From Clostridia bacterium (GTDB lineage: Bacteria; Bacillota; Clostridia; Christensenellales; CAG-314), in the NCBI GenBank assembly GCA_900769665.1, contig CAAGHL010000017.1, positions 1 through 25,908 on the forward strand: DNA of 25,908 nucleotides. Direction: 5' to 3'. Positions 15,278-23,474 of this stretch are shown here, in pieces (positions within the stretch are counted from its first letter, which is position 1; every line of letters starts with the position of its first letter). Both the position numbers and the translations under genes were made by a program. A model generated the notes under the pieces. That model was not told the origin of the DNA. It made no database searches and saw only the letters and a list, made by a program, of their open reading frames with translations.

Positions 15278-15367
15278 ATATACGTTTGAGTGGGCGAAAG
15301 CTCGCTAAATGCAAGAACATCAGTAATCTTGCACGTACATGACAAATATTTTAGGAGGAATACAACA

Positions 15368-18013
15368 GTGGCAAAAAAGTATACTTATCTTTTTAGCGAA
15401 GGTAATGCCAAAATGCGTGACCTTTTGGGCGGCAAAGGTGCCAACCTTGCGGAAATGACCAACATCGGTTTGCCCGTACCCCAAGGCTTCACCATTTCTA
15501 CCGAAGCATGCACACAGTACTACGAAGACGGTCGTAAAATCAACGACGAGATTCAAGCTCAAATCATGGAGTACATCGCAAAGATGGAAGAGATCACCGG
15601 CAAAAAGTTCGGCGACCTTGAAAATCCTCTTCTTGTTTCCGTACGTTCCGGCGCACGCGCATCCATGCCCGGTATGATGGACACCATCTTGAACCTTGGT
15701 CTTAACGACGAAGTAGTGGAAGTGCTTGCCAAGAAATCCGGCAATCCTCGTTGGGCATACGACTGCTACAGAAGATTTATCCAAATGTTCTCCGACGTCG
15801 TTATGGAAGTTGGCAAAAAGTACTTCGAAGTCCTCATCGACAAGATGAAGGAGAAGAAGGGCGTCAAACTCGACGTTGAACTTTCCGCAGAAGACCTCAA
15901 AGAGTTGGCTAACCAATTCAAGGCGGAATACAAGGCAAAGATCGGCAAGGATTTCCCCTCCGATCCGAAGGAACAACTTTTCGAAGCAATCAAGGCAGTG
16001 TTCCGCAGCTGGGATAACCCCCGTGCAAACATCTACCGTATGGACCATGACATCCCGTACAGCTGGGGTACCGCAGTCAACGTACAAATGATGGCTTTCG
16101 GTAACATGGGTGACGATTGCGGCACAGGTGTTGCGTTTACGCGTAACCCCGCCACCGGCGAAAAGGGCTTGATGGGCGAATTCCTTACCAACGCACAAGG
16201 CGAAGACGTTGTTGCCGGCGTACGTACCCCGATGCCTATTGCTGAAATGGCAGAAAAGTTCCCCGAAGCTTTCAAACAATTCCAACAAGTTTGCCAAACG
16301 CTTGAAAATCACTACCGCGACATGCAAGATATGGAGTTTACGGTAGAACACAACAAGCTTTACATGCTTCAAACCCGTAACGGTAAGCGTACTGCCGCTG
16401 CCGCTATCAAGATTGCTTGCGACCTCATCGACGAAGGTCTCATCACCGAGCAAGAAGCTTTGATGCAAATCGACGCTAAGTCTCTCGATATGTTGCTTCA
16501 CCCCACCTTCGAAACAAAGGCTCTTGCCGACGCCGACAAGAACAACGTTGTAGGTAAGGGTATTGCAGCCAGCCCGGGAGCTGCCGCAGGCGTAGTGGTG
16601 TTTACACCGGAAGATGCCGTTAAGGAAGGCAAGGCAGGCAAGAAGGTTATCCTTGTTCGTTTGGAAACCAGCCCCGAAGACATCGAAGGCATGAAGTACA
16701 GCCAAGGTATATTGACGGTTCGCGGCGGACAAACCAGCCACGCAGCGGTTGTTGCTCGCGGTATGGGTACTTGCTGTGTATCCGGTTGCGGCGACATCAA
16801 GATGGACGAAGCCAACAAGCAATTCGAACTCGGCGGGAAAAAGTTCCACGAGGGCGACGCGATCTCCTTGGATGGTTCCACGGGTAAAATTTACGACATC
16901 GCTATTAAGACCGTTCCCGCAGATCCTAACAGCGGATACTTCGGACGTATCATGAAGCTTGCCGACAAGTACAAGGCAATCGAGGTTCGTACCAACGCCG
17001 ACACTCCCGCCGACGCACAACGCGCATTCGAACTCGGCGCACAAGGTATCGGTCTTACACGTACCGAGCATATGTTCTTCGGCCCCGGCCGTATCGACAA
17101 GTTCCGCGAGATGATTTGCTCCGAAACCGTTGAAGAACGCAAAGCCGCTCTTGCCAAGATCGAACCCATGCAACAAGCTGACTTCGAAGGTTTGATGGAA
17201 GCTCTTAAGGGATTGCCCGTTATCATTCGTTTCCTCGATCCGCCGCTTCATGAGTTTGTACCTACCGACGAAAGAGATATCGAAGCTCTTGCAAAGGCTA
17301 AGGGCAAGACGGTGTTTGAAATCAAACAACTTTGCAACAGCCTTCACGAGTTCAACCCCATGATGGGACACCGCGGATGCCGTTTGGCAGTTACCTATCC
17401 GGAAATTGCCGAAATGCAAACCAAGGCTGTAATCAAGGCCGCTCTCAACGTTCAAAAACGTCATCCCGATTGGCACGTTGTTCCCGAAATCATGATTCCG
17501 CTTGTAGGCGAAGTTAAGGAACTTGCATATGTCAAGAAGTTCGTTTGCGAAACCGCCGATGCAGTTATTGCCGAGGCTGGCGTTGAACTCAAATACATGG
17601 TTGGTACCATGATCGAAATTCCTCGTGCGGCTCTTACCGCCGATGAAATTGCCAAGGAAGCGGAATTCTTCAGCTTTGGTACAAACGACCTTACACAAAT
17701 GACATTCGGTTTCAGCCGTGACGACGCAAGCAAATTCTTGCCCAGCTACTATGCTGCAAAGATTTACGAATCCGATCCGTTTGCTCGTCTTGACCAAGTA
17801 GGCGTAGGCAAGTTGATGAAGATGGCTGTTACTCTCGGTCGCGAAACTCGTCCCGAACTTCAATGCGGCATCTGCGGCGAACACGGCGGCGATCCCAGCA
17901 GTATCGAGTTTGCTCACAACATCGGTCTCAACTACGTATCTTGCAGCCCCTACCGTGTACCCATTGCACGCTTGGCAGCTGCGCAATCCAACATCAAAAA
18001 TCCTCGCAAGTAA
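15368..18013 (+). CDS. ppdK: Pyruvate, phosphate dikinase
   Basis: Interconverts pyruvate, ATP and phosphate with PEP, AMP and pyrophosphate; in anaerobes it often runs in the glycolytic direction to save ATP. The 881 residues match the usual bacterial length. Seen: the N-terminal nucleotide-binding domain (LLGGKGANLAEMTNIGLPVP, SVRSGARASMPGMMDTILNL), the swivelling phosphohistidine domain with His458 in GGQTSHAAVVARGMG, and the C-terminal PEP barrel with Cys836 in CGICGEHGGDP. The GTG at 15368 is chosen because AGGAGGAA precedes it by a normal distance and the product then starts at the family N-terminus; the open frame to 15290 has no such site. Codons are strongly biased to C/G-ending and AAG, unlike the neighbours, as expected for an abundant enzyme. 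It is monocistronic. Confidence 0.97.
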   Translation: MAKKYTYLFSEGNAKMRDLLGGKGANLAEMTNIGLPVPQGFTISTEACTQYYEDGRKINDEIQAQIMEYIAKMEEITGKKFGDLENPLLVSVRSGARASMPGMMDTILNLGLNDEVVEVLAKKSGNPRWAYDCYRRFIQMFSDVVMEVGKKYFEVLIDKMKEKKGVKLDVELSAEDLKELANQFKAEYKAKIGKDFPSDPKEQLFEAIKAVFRSWDNPRANIYRMDHDIPYSWGTAVNVQMMAFGNMGDDCGTGVAFTRNPATGEKGLMGEFLTNAQGEDVVAGVRTPMPIAEMAEKFPEAFKQFQQVCQTLENHYRDMQDMEFTVEHNKLYMLQTRNGKRTAAAAIKIACDLIDEGLITEQEALMQIDAKSLDMLLHPTFETKALADADKNNVVGKGIAASPGAAAGVVVFTPEDAVKEGKAGKKVILVRLETSPEDIEGMKYSQGILTVRGGQTSHAAVVARGMGTCCVSGCGDIKMDEANKQFELGGKKFHEGDAISLDGSTGKIYDIAIKTVPADPNSGYFGRIMKLADKYKAIEVRTNADTPADAQRAFELGAQGIGLTRTEHMFFGPGRIDKFREMICSETVEERKAALAKIEPMQQADFEGLMEALKGLPVIIRFLDPPLHEFVPTDERDIEALAKAKGKTVFEIKQLCNSLHEFNPMMGHRGCRLAVTYPEIAEMQTKAVIKAALNVQKRHPDWHVVPEIMIPLVGEVKELAYVKKFVCETADAVIAEAGVELKYMVGTMIEIPRAALTADEIAKEAEFFSFGTNDLTQMTFGFSRDDASKFLPSYYAAKIYESDPFARLDQVGVGKLMKMAVTLGRETRPELQCGICGEHGGDPSSIEFAHNIGLNYVSCSPYRVPIARLAAAQSNIKNPRK

Positions 18014-18054
18014 TTGTAGGTAAACTTGAGTTTGTGTAAAACGTAAAATCTAAC

Positions 18055-18092
18055 AAAGGCAGGCAGTCCGTGTTCGGATTGACTGCCTTTTT
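18055..18092 (+). terminator. Intrinsic terminator of PPDK
   Basis: AAAGGCAGGCAGTCC (18055-18069) pairs with GGATTGACTGCCTTTTT (18076-18092) with one mismatch, a 6-base loop and a T5 tail. Confidence 0.88.
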
Positions 18093-18227
18093 GCATATTT
18101 TGTCATTCGCGTTTGGTTTGTTGTTCTGTGTCAAATGATTTTATGTCAAATGTTGGGGCGTAAGAAGCTTTTTGTGCTGTAGACTTATCGGTTGAATACG
18201 AGAAAACATTATATGTTTGTTGAAAAA

Positions 18228-18264
18228 TTCGGCTAATCTTGGGCGTGGTCCAAGATTAGCCGAA
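18228..18264 (-). terminator. Second, distal terminator of the unknown minus-strand gene
   Basis: A perfect 15-base stem (TTCGGCTAATCTTGG at 18228-18242 with 18250-18264) and a 7-base loop. On the minus strand it is followed by TTTTTCAAC, so it serves transcription coming from 18355-19107. Confidence 0.75.
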
Positions 18265-18298
18265 AAAGTAATAAAGTTTTAATTGCATTGTTATGATC

Positions 18299-18333
18299 AA
18301 AAAAGCACTCCGAGTGTATTTCGGGGTGCTTTT
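18299..18333 (-). terminator. First terminator of the unknown minus-strand gene
   Basis: The minus strand reads AAAAGCACCCCGAA, a short loop, TCGGAGTGCTTTTTT. It starts about 20 bases after the stop codon. Confidence 0.85.
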
Positions 18334-18354
18334 GCGTTGTTGTATGTTGTTGGT

Positions 18355-19107
18355 TTACAGTATCGGCGCCATGATTTTGGCGAGCTTTTGCAAGAGGTAG
18401 GTGGTGGAGTCGTACTTGATTATCGTGTTTTTGTACGCCACCCACGCCAGCGTGATTAGGCGCGGATTTTTAGTGTACAGCGCATTTGCCAAGTACTCTC
18501 GCACAAGTTGCGACTCGGTGCGATCTAGCGGCGACATCTTTTCTCCGCGTAGCGCAGTGTCGATGTCCGACATGGTTTGCAACACTGCAACGATGGTGGC
18601 GGACTCCACGTAAATGCGCTCCACGTTGAAAAACCTTTCCGCATATGTGGTTTTTTCGGGGTTGAGGCTGTTGGGGTCGACGGAGCCGAGTATGCCTACC
18701 ACGGCGTTTTTGAAGGGGCGCAAAACTTCGTTGACAAATTTCGGGTAACTGGCATTGTTGTTTTCGTCGGTGTAAAACTCGCGCAAAAACTCCAAAAAAT
18801 TGCGCCGTCCGCTGTCCACTTCGGCAAGCAGGCACACAACAAAGGCAAACAGGCGGTTGCGGTCTTGCGGCAGTTTCAGTTGCGATACCACTACGCCGTC
18901 GCTCCGTGTCCAAGTTACTCGTGCGCGGCTAAACTCAGTAGCGTAGGAGGTCAGTCGCAACGTTTCCGTCAGGCACTTACAAAGGATTTGACTTGCTGCA
19001 ATGCATTGCAAAACCGAGGCAATGTTTTTGTTGACCATTATCAGTTGCCCCTCAATCAGTGTATTGATGCTGTCGGTAAAACAAGCAAGCTCGTTGTTGT
19101 TGCCCAT
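18355..19107 (-). CDS. Unknown soluble, mostly helical protein of 250 residues
   Basis: The ATG at 19107 follows GGAGGACGAA, a near-perfect site. The product has no signal peptide or clear membrane span. It begins with a helical part (IEGQLIMVNKNIASVLQCIA), then a basic strand-rich part (TWTRSDGVVVSQLKLPQDRN), then FAFVVCLLAEVDSGRRNFLEFLREFY, which is the most distinctive block, and ends helical (YLLQKLAKIMAPIL). I do not recognise it. It is a single-gene unit with its own promoter region (-10 TATACT near 19181-19176) and two successive terminators. It is divergent from yfbR, so the two may share control. Confidence 0.75.
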   Translation of the reverse strand: MGNNNELACFTDSINTLIEGQLIMVNKNIASVLQCIAASQILCKCLTETLRLTSYATEFSRARVTWTRSDGVVVSQLKLPQDRNRLFAFVVCLLAEVDSGRRNFLEFLREFYTDENNNASYPKFVNEVLRPFKNAVVGILGSVDPNSLNPEKTTYAERFFNVERIYVESATIVAVLQTMSDIDTALRGEKMSPLDRTESQLVREYLANALYTKNPRLITLAWVAYKNTIIKYDSTTYLLQKLAKIMAPIL

Positions 19108-19223
19108 TTCGTCCTCCGTTTGCTACGACGTTGTGCGTTGTTTTGTTGCGTCGAGTTAAAGATTTACTCTTACACAGTATAGCACAATTTGTTGTGTTTT
19201 GAAAGTACTTTTGTCGGTTTTAC

Positions 19224-19252
19224 TCGACTTTTTGTATGTTTTGTGGTAAAAT
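19224..19252 (+). promoter_or_regulatory. Extended -10 promoter for yfbR
   Basis: TCGACT (19224-19229), a 17-base spacer and TAAAAT (19247-19252) with TG one base before it. The 13-base string TGTGGTAAAATAA also occurs before the membrane protein gene at 2433-2445. The leader would be about 90 bases. Confidence 0.5.
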
Positions 19253-19346
19253 AATAAAAAATATTTATATTTCTTTGTCGATTTGTGTGCCGAGAGGCGG
19301 CTTTATGTTGCGCACACTCTACGCACGGCGGCAAAAGGACGTGTTT

Positions 19347-19922
19347 ATGTACAAATTTTTTGCTTATCTCAATCGTATGAAGTACATCAATCGTTGGAGC
19401 TTGATGCGTAACACCTTTACGGAAAACATCATGGAACATAGCCAACAAGTGGCGGTAATTGCGCACGCCTTGGCTAGTATTTCCAACTTGTATTTCGGCG
19501 GCAACTTGGATGTCAACAGCATTGCCGTCAAGGCGCTGTTTCACGAAACCAGCGAGGTGCTGACGGGCGATTTGCCTACTCCTATCAAGTACTTCAATCC
19601 CGAGATTCGCGACGCGTACAAGGCATTGGAACGCTACTCCAACGATCAATTGTTGGACCTTCTTCCAAGCGACCTTTCAGCAATCTACGATACAATAATC
19701 AACGACAACGACAGTATCGAACATCGTTTTGTCAAGTACGCCGACAAGATTGCCGCCTACATCAAGTGCGTGGACGAGGTCAACATCGGCAATGCGGAGT
19801 TCCGTCTTGCCAAGGAAACGTTGCACAACGATATTGTCAACTTCCACAGTCCCGAAGTGGACTACTTTATGGACAACTTTGTCGAGGCGTTCAGCCTTAC
19901 TTTGGACGAATTGCAAGCATGA
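19347..19922 (+). CDS. yfbR: YfbR-like HD-domain 5'-deoxynucleotidase with HE in place of HD
   Basis: YfbR removes phosphate from deoxynucleoside 5'-monophosphates, feeding dUMP/dNMP balance. The 191-residue frame carries the metal and substrate residues two positions earlier than in E. coli YfbR: His31 (MEHSQQ), His66, Glu70 and Asp75 in SEVLTGDLPTPIKY, and a later Asp in YADKIAAY. The paired Asp of the HD motif is Glu67 here (LFHETSE). The ATG at 19347 is chosen because AAAGGA precedes it and the protein then begins at the family start (MYKFFAYLNRMKYINRW); the frame upstream to 19236 is leader. The stop overlaps the next start in ATGA, so the two genes are probably translationally coupled. 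Confidence 0.88.
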   Translation: MYKFFAYLNRMKYINRWSLMRNTFTENIMEHSQQVAVIAHALASISNLYFGGNLDVNSIAVKALFHETSEVLTGDLPTPIKYFNPEIRDAYKALERYSNDQLLDLLPSDLSAIYDTIINDNDSIEHRFVKYADKIAAYIKCVDEVNIGNAEFRLAKETLHNDIVNFHSPEVDYFMDNFVEAFSLTLDELQA

Positions 19923-20626
19923 ACGACATTGCGTTTTGCGACGTTGCGTACAAATTTCATTATGCCGACTATCCCGTGCTTAGCGGCGCTACGTTTAGGC
20001 TTGACGAAGCGGTCAACACGCTGTGCGCCGACAAGCAAAGCGGCAAAAGCACCGTGTGTAGGTTGCTTGTGGGGGACATGAAGGCACAAAGCGGCAATAT
20101 TTTGCTTGGCGATTTGCCGATAAACAGTATCACTCCCGTCGAGCGGGGCATACTCTATTTATCGAGCGACTATCCGCTGTTTAAGCACAAAACCGTCGCC
20201 GACAACGTCGAGTATCCGCTTGTCGTGCGCAAGGTTGCTCGCGCCGAACGTGGCAAGATAGTTGAGCAAGCGTTGCGCTCCGTGGGTGCGGCGGAACTAG
20301 CCAAAGTGAAGGTAAGCAAGCTGACGGAAGAACAAATTCGCCTTGTGGTATTGGCGCGCGGACTTACCGTGCAACGCAAAATAGTGTTGTTTGACGACTT
20401 TTTTGCTTACGGAAAGAGTGCGCAAACGGACTTTGACAGCTACGACGTGCAACAAGTTTTAGGTTTGTTTCCCGATGCGACAAAGGTCGTGTGTACATCC
20501 GACAGTCGACTTCTTGTAGGCAAAACGGCGGTGTTGGACGGCGGCAAATGCGTGTACGAAGGCAACGCCGAAGGTGCGCAAGCGGTGGTCGAACAATTGC
20601 CGTGGTTGGCTAATCACAAGTTGTAA
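19919..20626 (+). CDS. Degenerate ABC-type ATPase domain protein
   Basis: A 235-residue protein with the ABC ATPase layout but eroded motifs. The Walker A is ADKQSGKST (37-45), keeping the GKST core but losing the leading glycine; the signature is LTEEQ (135-139) instead of LSGGQ; the Walker B is IVLFDDF with Asp160 where the catalytic Glu belongs; and the switch His is absent (VCTSDS, 191-196). ATP may still bind, but normal hydrolysis is doubtful. No permease or substrate-binding gene is near, so a transport role is unlikely to be local. The ATGA overlap with yfbR (19919-19922) suggests coupled synthesis, perhaps a functional pair. The long frame start at 19766 is rejected, since it would run inside yfbR. 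Function unknown. Confidence 0.82.
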   Translation: MNDIAFCDVAYKFHYADYPVLSGATFRLDEAVNTLCADKQSGKSTVCRLLVGDMKAQSGNILLGDLPINSITPVERGILYLSSDYPLFKHKTVADNVEYPLVVRKVARAERGKIVEQALRSVGAAELAKVKVSKLTEEQIRLVVLARGLTVQRKIVLFDDFFAYGKSAQTDFDSYDVQQVLGLFPDATKVVCTSDSRLLVGKTAVLDGGKCVYEGNAEGAQAVVEQLPWLANHKL

Positions 20627-20731
20627 CTAGGCTTGCGTGCGTGTGGTGTGTTTGCCGAGTACGGTGCAATTTGTAGTTACGCCGACAACAGCGTGATACA
20701 CTGCAAAACAGAACTATGTAAGCAAATTTTA

Positions 20732-20741
20732 CATACGTATG
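20732..20741. promoter_or_regulatory. Palindrome upstream of the S41 protease gene
   Basis: CATACGTATG is a perfect 10-base palindrome between two AAATTTT tracts (20724-20730 and 20744-20750), 43 bases before the start codon. It could be an operator. The core ATACGTAT recurs at 8883-8890 and near 22645-22652. Confidence 0.3.
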
Positions 20742-20783
20742 CTAAATTTTGCAACACATAACTCAAATTTTTGAGGTGATAAT

Positions 20784-22532
20784 ATGGACAATAAAGATTT
20801 TTTTGACGAGGAATACGACCGCGTAGAGCAGCAAGACAGACAGCAACATGAGCAAAACACTCGGCAAAACTCCCAACAGTTTAACAATTGGAACAGCTAC
20901 GACGTCAAGGTGGAGCAATCTCCTCGCAACAAAAAGGGTTGGCTGATTGCCTTGATTTGTTTGACGGTGGTGCTTAGCCTTGTCATGGGATGGGTGCTTT
21001 GCTCGCTGTTTCGCCCTAGCGGCGGTAGTTCGGCAACAACCGACGAAATCAAGATTTTGGAAGAGGTGCTGAAAGTCATAGACAACCAACTGTACGTGAC
21101 GGACAAGTCGCAGTACGTGGACGACAACGGCAATTGGGATCAATCGGTGCGTAATGCGGCTGTTGCGGCGGCAGGCACGGCGTTGTTGCAATCGCTCGGC
21201 GACAGATTTTGTCGTCTGATGTCCCCGGAACAATACTACACCTACTTGTACGGCGCAAGTTCGTCGGTGGTGTCTTCGCCCTTCGACGGGATGTTCGGTA
21301 TTCAGTTTAGTACGGTAGAAGGCTTGGGTTTGTATGTTTCCACGGTGGTTACCGACGGCGCAAGCTACGGACGTTTGGAAAGCGACGACCTTGTGTATGC
21401 AATTACCGTAAACAGTGCGGCGGACGCCTACACCGAGGACAGCATCGGCACGCAAACGGCAATGGGCAAAGCGTTGGAAAACGGCAACGACATTGTGCTT
21501 GCCGACTACACGACGGCACAAATCGAGGAAATCATGAGTTGTCTTCGCGGCGGCACTTTCCATGTGTTGCGTGACGGCAAGGACGTGGCGGTGGACGTAA
21601 TGCGCGGCGTTATGCCGAGTAGCGCAACAACGGGCAACCAATACAACTACATCGAGTACTACTTCGGCAACGATTACAAAAATATTTCCACGACTACTTT
21701 CGACCTCAGTCCGCGCAACGCCTATGGCGAAAAAGCCTACGACTACCGCAGTAAGGTGTCCACCTACGAGTATCGTAACCTCAATTTGTTGCCAGAGGGC
21801 GTGGGTTACGTGCGCCTTACCGAGTTTAGCGGCGACTCTTCCGACAACGTCGACAGCGAGTTTGAAGAGGTAATGCGCTTGTTTAAGCAAAGCGGTTGCA
21901 GTAAACTGGTGTTGGATTTGAAGGGCAACCCCGGCGGCAACGTGGTGTACGCAACCAACCTTGCAGGACGGCTGACCTACAACTTTGCCGAGCTAAACAA
22001 CGTGACGAAAAACGGCGAATATTTGATGACCACGCTTGTGAACAAAAACGGCGGCAAGTCCTCCTACTACAGCAACTACAACCCCTCTTCGCTTCTCGGC
22101 GGAGGCTACTACGACAGCTTTACCAAGACGCACTACGAAGATTACTTCGACGTGCAACTCGGCAAGAGCAAATGCAACATAGTTGTGCTTACCGACGGCA
22201 ACTCTGCATCGGCAAGCGAGCTTGTGACGGGTGCGCTGACCGACTACGGCGTGGCTGTGCAAATGGGTACAAAAACCTACGGCAAGGGCATTGCGCAAAC
22301 CATCAAGACGTTGGATAAATACACGCAACAAGTGACCGTGCGCGAGGGTAGCTCCTACACGTCCGTTTCCGTCCCTTGGGCAGTGTACTACACCGTCGAC
22401 AAGTACTACACCCCTGCCGACAGTGGATACAATCACAACCTTCACGGCAAAGGTTTGACGCCTACTGCCGCATACAACGGCTTAAACAATTACTCCGATA
22501 TTTGGATTGCAGTCACTAACTATTGGAAATAG
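20784..22532 (+). CDS. S41-family C-terminal processing peptidase, membrane-anchored
   Basis: A serine protease of the CtpA/Prc type, acting outside the membrane on secreted or cell-wall proteins. Of 582 residues, 1-50 are a Gln/Asn/Asp-rich cytoplasmic tail; about 53-76 form a signal-anchor helix (GWLIALICLTVVLSLVMGWV); a cap and a weakly conserved PDZ-like region follow (about 150-270); and the protease core has YVRLTEFSGDS, LVLDLKGNPGG, the nucleophile Ser476 in DGNSASASE and the general base Lys501 in GTKTYGKG. Both catalytic residues are intact. GAGGTGAT precedes the ATG. The long Gln-rich cytoplasmic tail is unusual for the family. It probably has its own promoter in the 157-base gap after the ATPase gene. 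Confidence 0.93.
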   Translation: MDNKDFFDEEYDRVEQQDRQQHEQNTRQNSQQFNNWNSYDVKVEQSPRNKKGWLIALICLTVVLSLVMGWVLCSLFRPSGGSSATTDEIKILEEVLKVIDNQLYVTDKSQYVDDNGNWDQSVRNAAVAAAGTALLQSLGDRFCRLMSPEQYYTYLYGASSSVVSSPFDGMFGIQFSTVEGLGLYVSTVVTDGASYGRLESDDLVYAITVNSAADAYTEDSIGTQTAMGKALENGNDIVLADYTTAQIEEIMSCLRGGTFHVLRDGKDVAVDVMRGVMPSSATTGNQYNYIEYYFGNDYKNISTTTFDLSPRNAYGEKAYDYRSKVSTYEYRNLNLLPEGVGYVRLTEFSGDSSDNVDSEFEEVMRLFKQSGCSKLVLDLKGNPGGNVVYATNLAGRLTYNFAELNNVTKNGEYLMTTLVNKNGGKSSYYSNYNPSSLLGGGYYDSFTKTHYEDYFDVQLGKSKCNIVVLTDGNSASASELVTGALTDYGVAVQMGTKTYGKGIAQTIKTLDKYTQQVTVREGSSYTSVSVPWAVYYTVDKYYTPADSGYNHNLHGKGLTPTAAYNGLNNYSDIWIAVTNYWK

Positions 22533-22654
22533 CAACAATATGCGTTTGGAAAATTGCGTGTTGCACCGAGTTTTAGCGTGCAAAATATTGCAAGTCTTGC
22601 TACGGTAAGTGCGGAAATGTTTTGTAAAGTGTATCAAAAAAATATATACGTATT

Positions 22655-22694
22655 AAAAAAATGCTTACAAACCCTGTGGTCTGTAAGCATTTTT
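22655..22694. terminator. Bidirectional terminator between the S41 gene and ktrA
   Basis: AAAAAATGCTTACA (from 22655) pairs with TGTAAGCATTTTT (22682-22694), with a 12-base loop. T runs lie on both sides when read from each strand. It serves both convergent genes. Confidence 0.88.
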
Positions 22695-22793
22695 CATATA
22701 TGTCGGTGGGTGTTTTTGTTGCTGTCGTCAAGCGTTTGGGAAGCGTGCAAACACTCTTAAACGCTAGAAGTATCGGCAAAACACTTGCTAACG

Positions 22794-23441
22794 TTACAGT
22801 TTGAAACAGCGTGCAATGTCCTTGTATCTGCCAAGCACTAGCAGTCGCGTTTGCTCCGTAAATACATTGTCCGGCGCAACCATCGGGTTCATTACGCCGT
22901 CTTGTTTGAAGGCAAGTATGTTTATGCCGTACTTTTGGCGTAGGTTGCTTTGTTGAACGGTCTTGCCTACGATTTCGTGCGGTACGGCAACTTCGCAAAT
23001 GGAGTATTCGTGGTCTAGCTCGATGTAGTCAAACATATTGTCCGAGCTGTACCGTATCGCCGTCCATGTGCCGAGTTGTTTTTCGGGGTAGACGATATCG
23101 TCCGCACCGATTTTGAGCAGCAGTTTTGCTTGTCTGTCCGTCGAAGCGCGCGCAACAACCTTTTTTGCGCCGTACTCTTTCAGCATGGATGTGGTTTCCA
23201 ACGAGCTTTGGAAGTCGCTTCCTATTGCGACGATACACACGTCGAAGTTGGACACGCCCAAGCTTTTCATAAAGTTTTCGTTTGTGGAGTCGCCGATTTT
23301 GGCGTCGGTGGCAAACTCCAATATTTGGTTGACGTTAGCTTCGTTTTTGTCTATTGCAAGGACGTCCTTGTTCATTTTGTACAGCACCTCGGCAATTTGT
23401 TCGCCGAAACGTCCCAAGCCTATCAAAAGTATGGATTTCAT
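22794..23441 (-). CDS. ktrA: Potassium channel regulatory subunit KtrA (RCK protein)
   Basis: The cytosolic gating ring of the KtrAB potassium uptake system; nucleotide (ATP/ADP or NAD(H)) binding opens or closes KtrB. The 215 residues divide into an RCK_N Rossmann fold (ILLIGLGRFGEQIA with GLGRFG at 8-13, Asp30 at the end of the second strand) and an RCK_C domain (about 135-215, DHEYSICEVAVPHEIVGKTV). This is the single-RCK length of KtrA, not the double-length TrkA. AAGGAG lies before the ATG. It follows ktrB by 33 bases in the same transcript. Confidence 0.95.
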   Translation of the reverse strand: MKSILLIGLGRFGEQIAEVLYKMNKDVLAIDKNEANVNQILEFATDAKIGDSTNENFMKSLGVSNFDVCIVAIGSDFQSSLETTSMLKEYGAKKVVARASTDRQAKLLLKIGADDIVYPEKQLGTWTAIRYSSDNMFDYIELDHEYSICEVAVPHEIVGKTVQQSNLRQKYGINILAFKQDGVMNPMVAPDNVFTEQTRLLVLGRYKDIARCFKL

Positions 23442-23474
23442 TGTTAGCTCCTTGTTGGTGTGGTGGCGGTGCGG

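Larger units (their letters stand above)
14636..15367. other. Long gene-free gap upstream of PPDK
   Basis: No gene with a ribosome binding site was found. 14636-14915 is AT-rich leader DNA of the DUF4349 gene. 14916-14936 is a degenerate copy of the CCTAACGTCGACGAGTA repeat. 14973-15002 is a long palindrome and 15056-15093 a hairpin. The last 130 bases hold the PPDK promoter and leader. An 87-codon minus-strand frame (14974-15237) crosses the palindrome and is probably repeat sequence read as an open frame. Confidence 0.6.
18014..18354. other. Gene-free stretch with three terminator hairpins
   Basis: This convergent gap between PPDK and the minus-strand unknown gene holds a PPDK terminator and two terminators facing the other way. 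I see nothing in 18093-18227 apart from AT-rich DNA. Confidence 0.6.

Noticed and set aside
15320..17986. 888-codon open frame antisense to PPDK
   Set aside because: It lies entirely within PPDK, has no ribosome binding site, and is explained by the strong codon bias of PPDK, which removes stops from the opposite strand. Its translation is Cys/His/Phe-rich and resembles no protein family.
19236..19346. Longer start for the YfbR-like protein
   Set aside because: The extra residues do not match the family start, and the ribosome binding site lies before the ATG at 19347.
20763..21890. 375-codon open frame antisense to the S41 protease
   Set aside because: Same cause; the sense strand carries intact Ser/Lys catalytic motifs and a good ribosome binding site.
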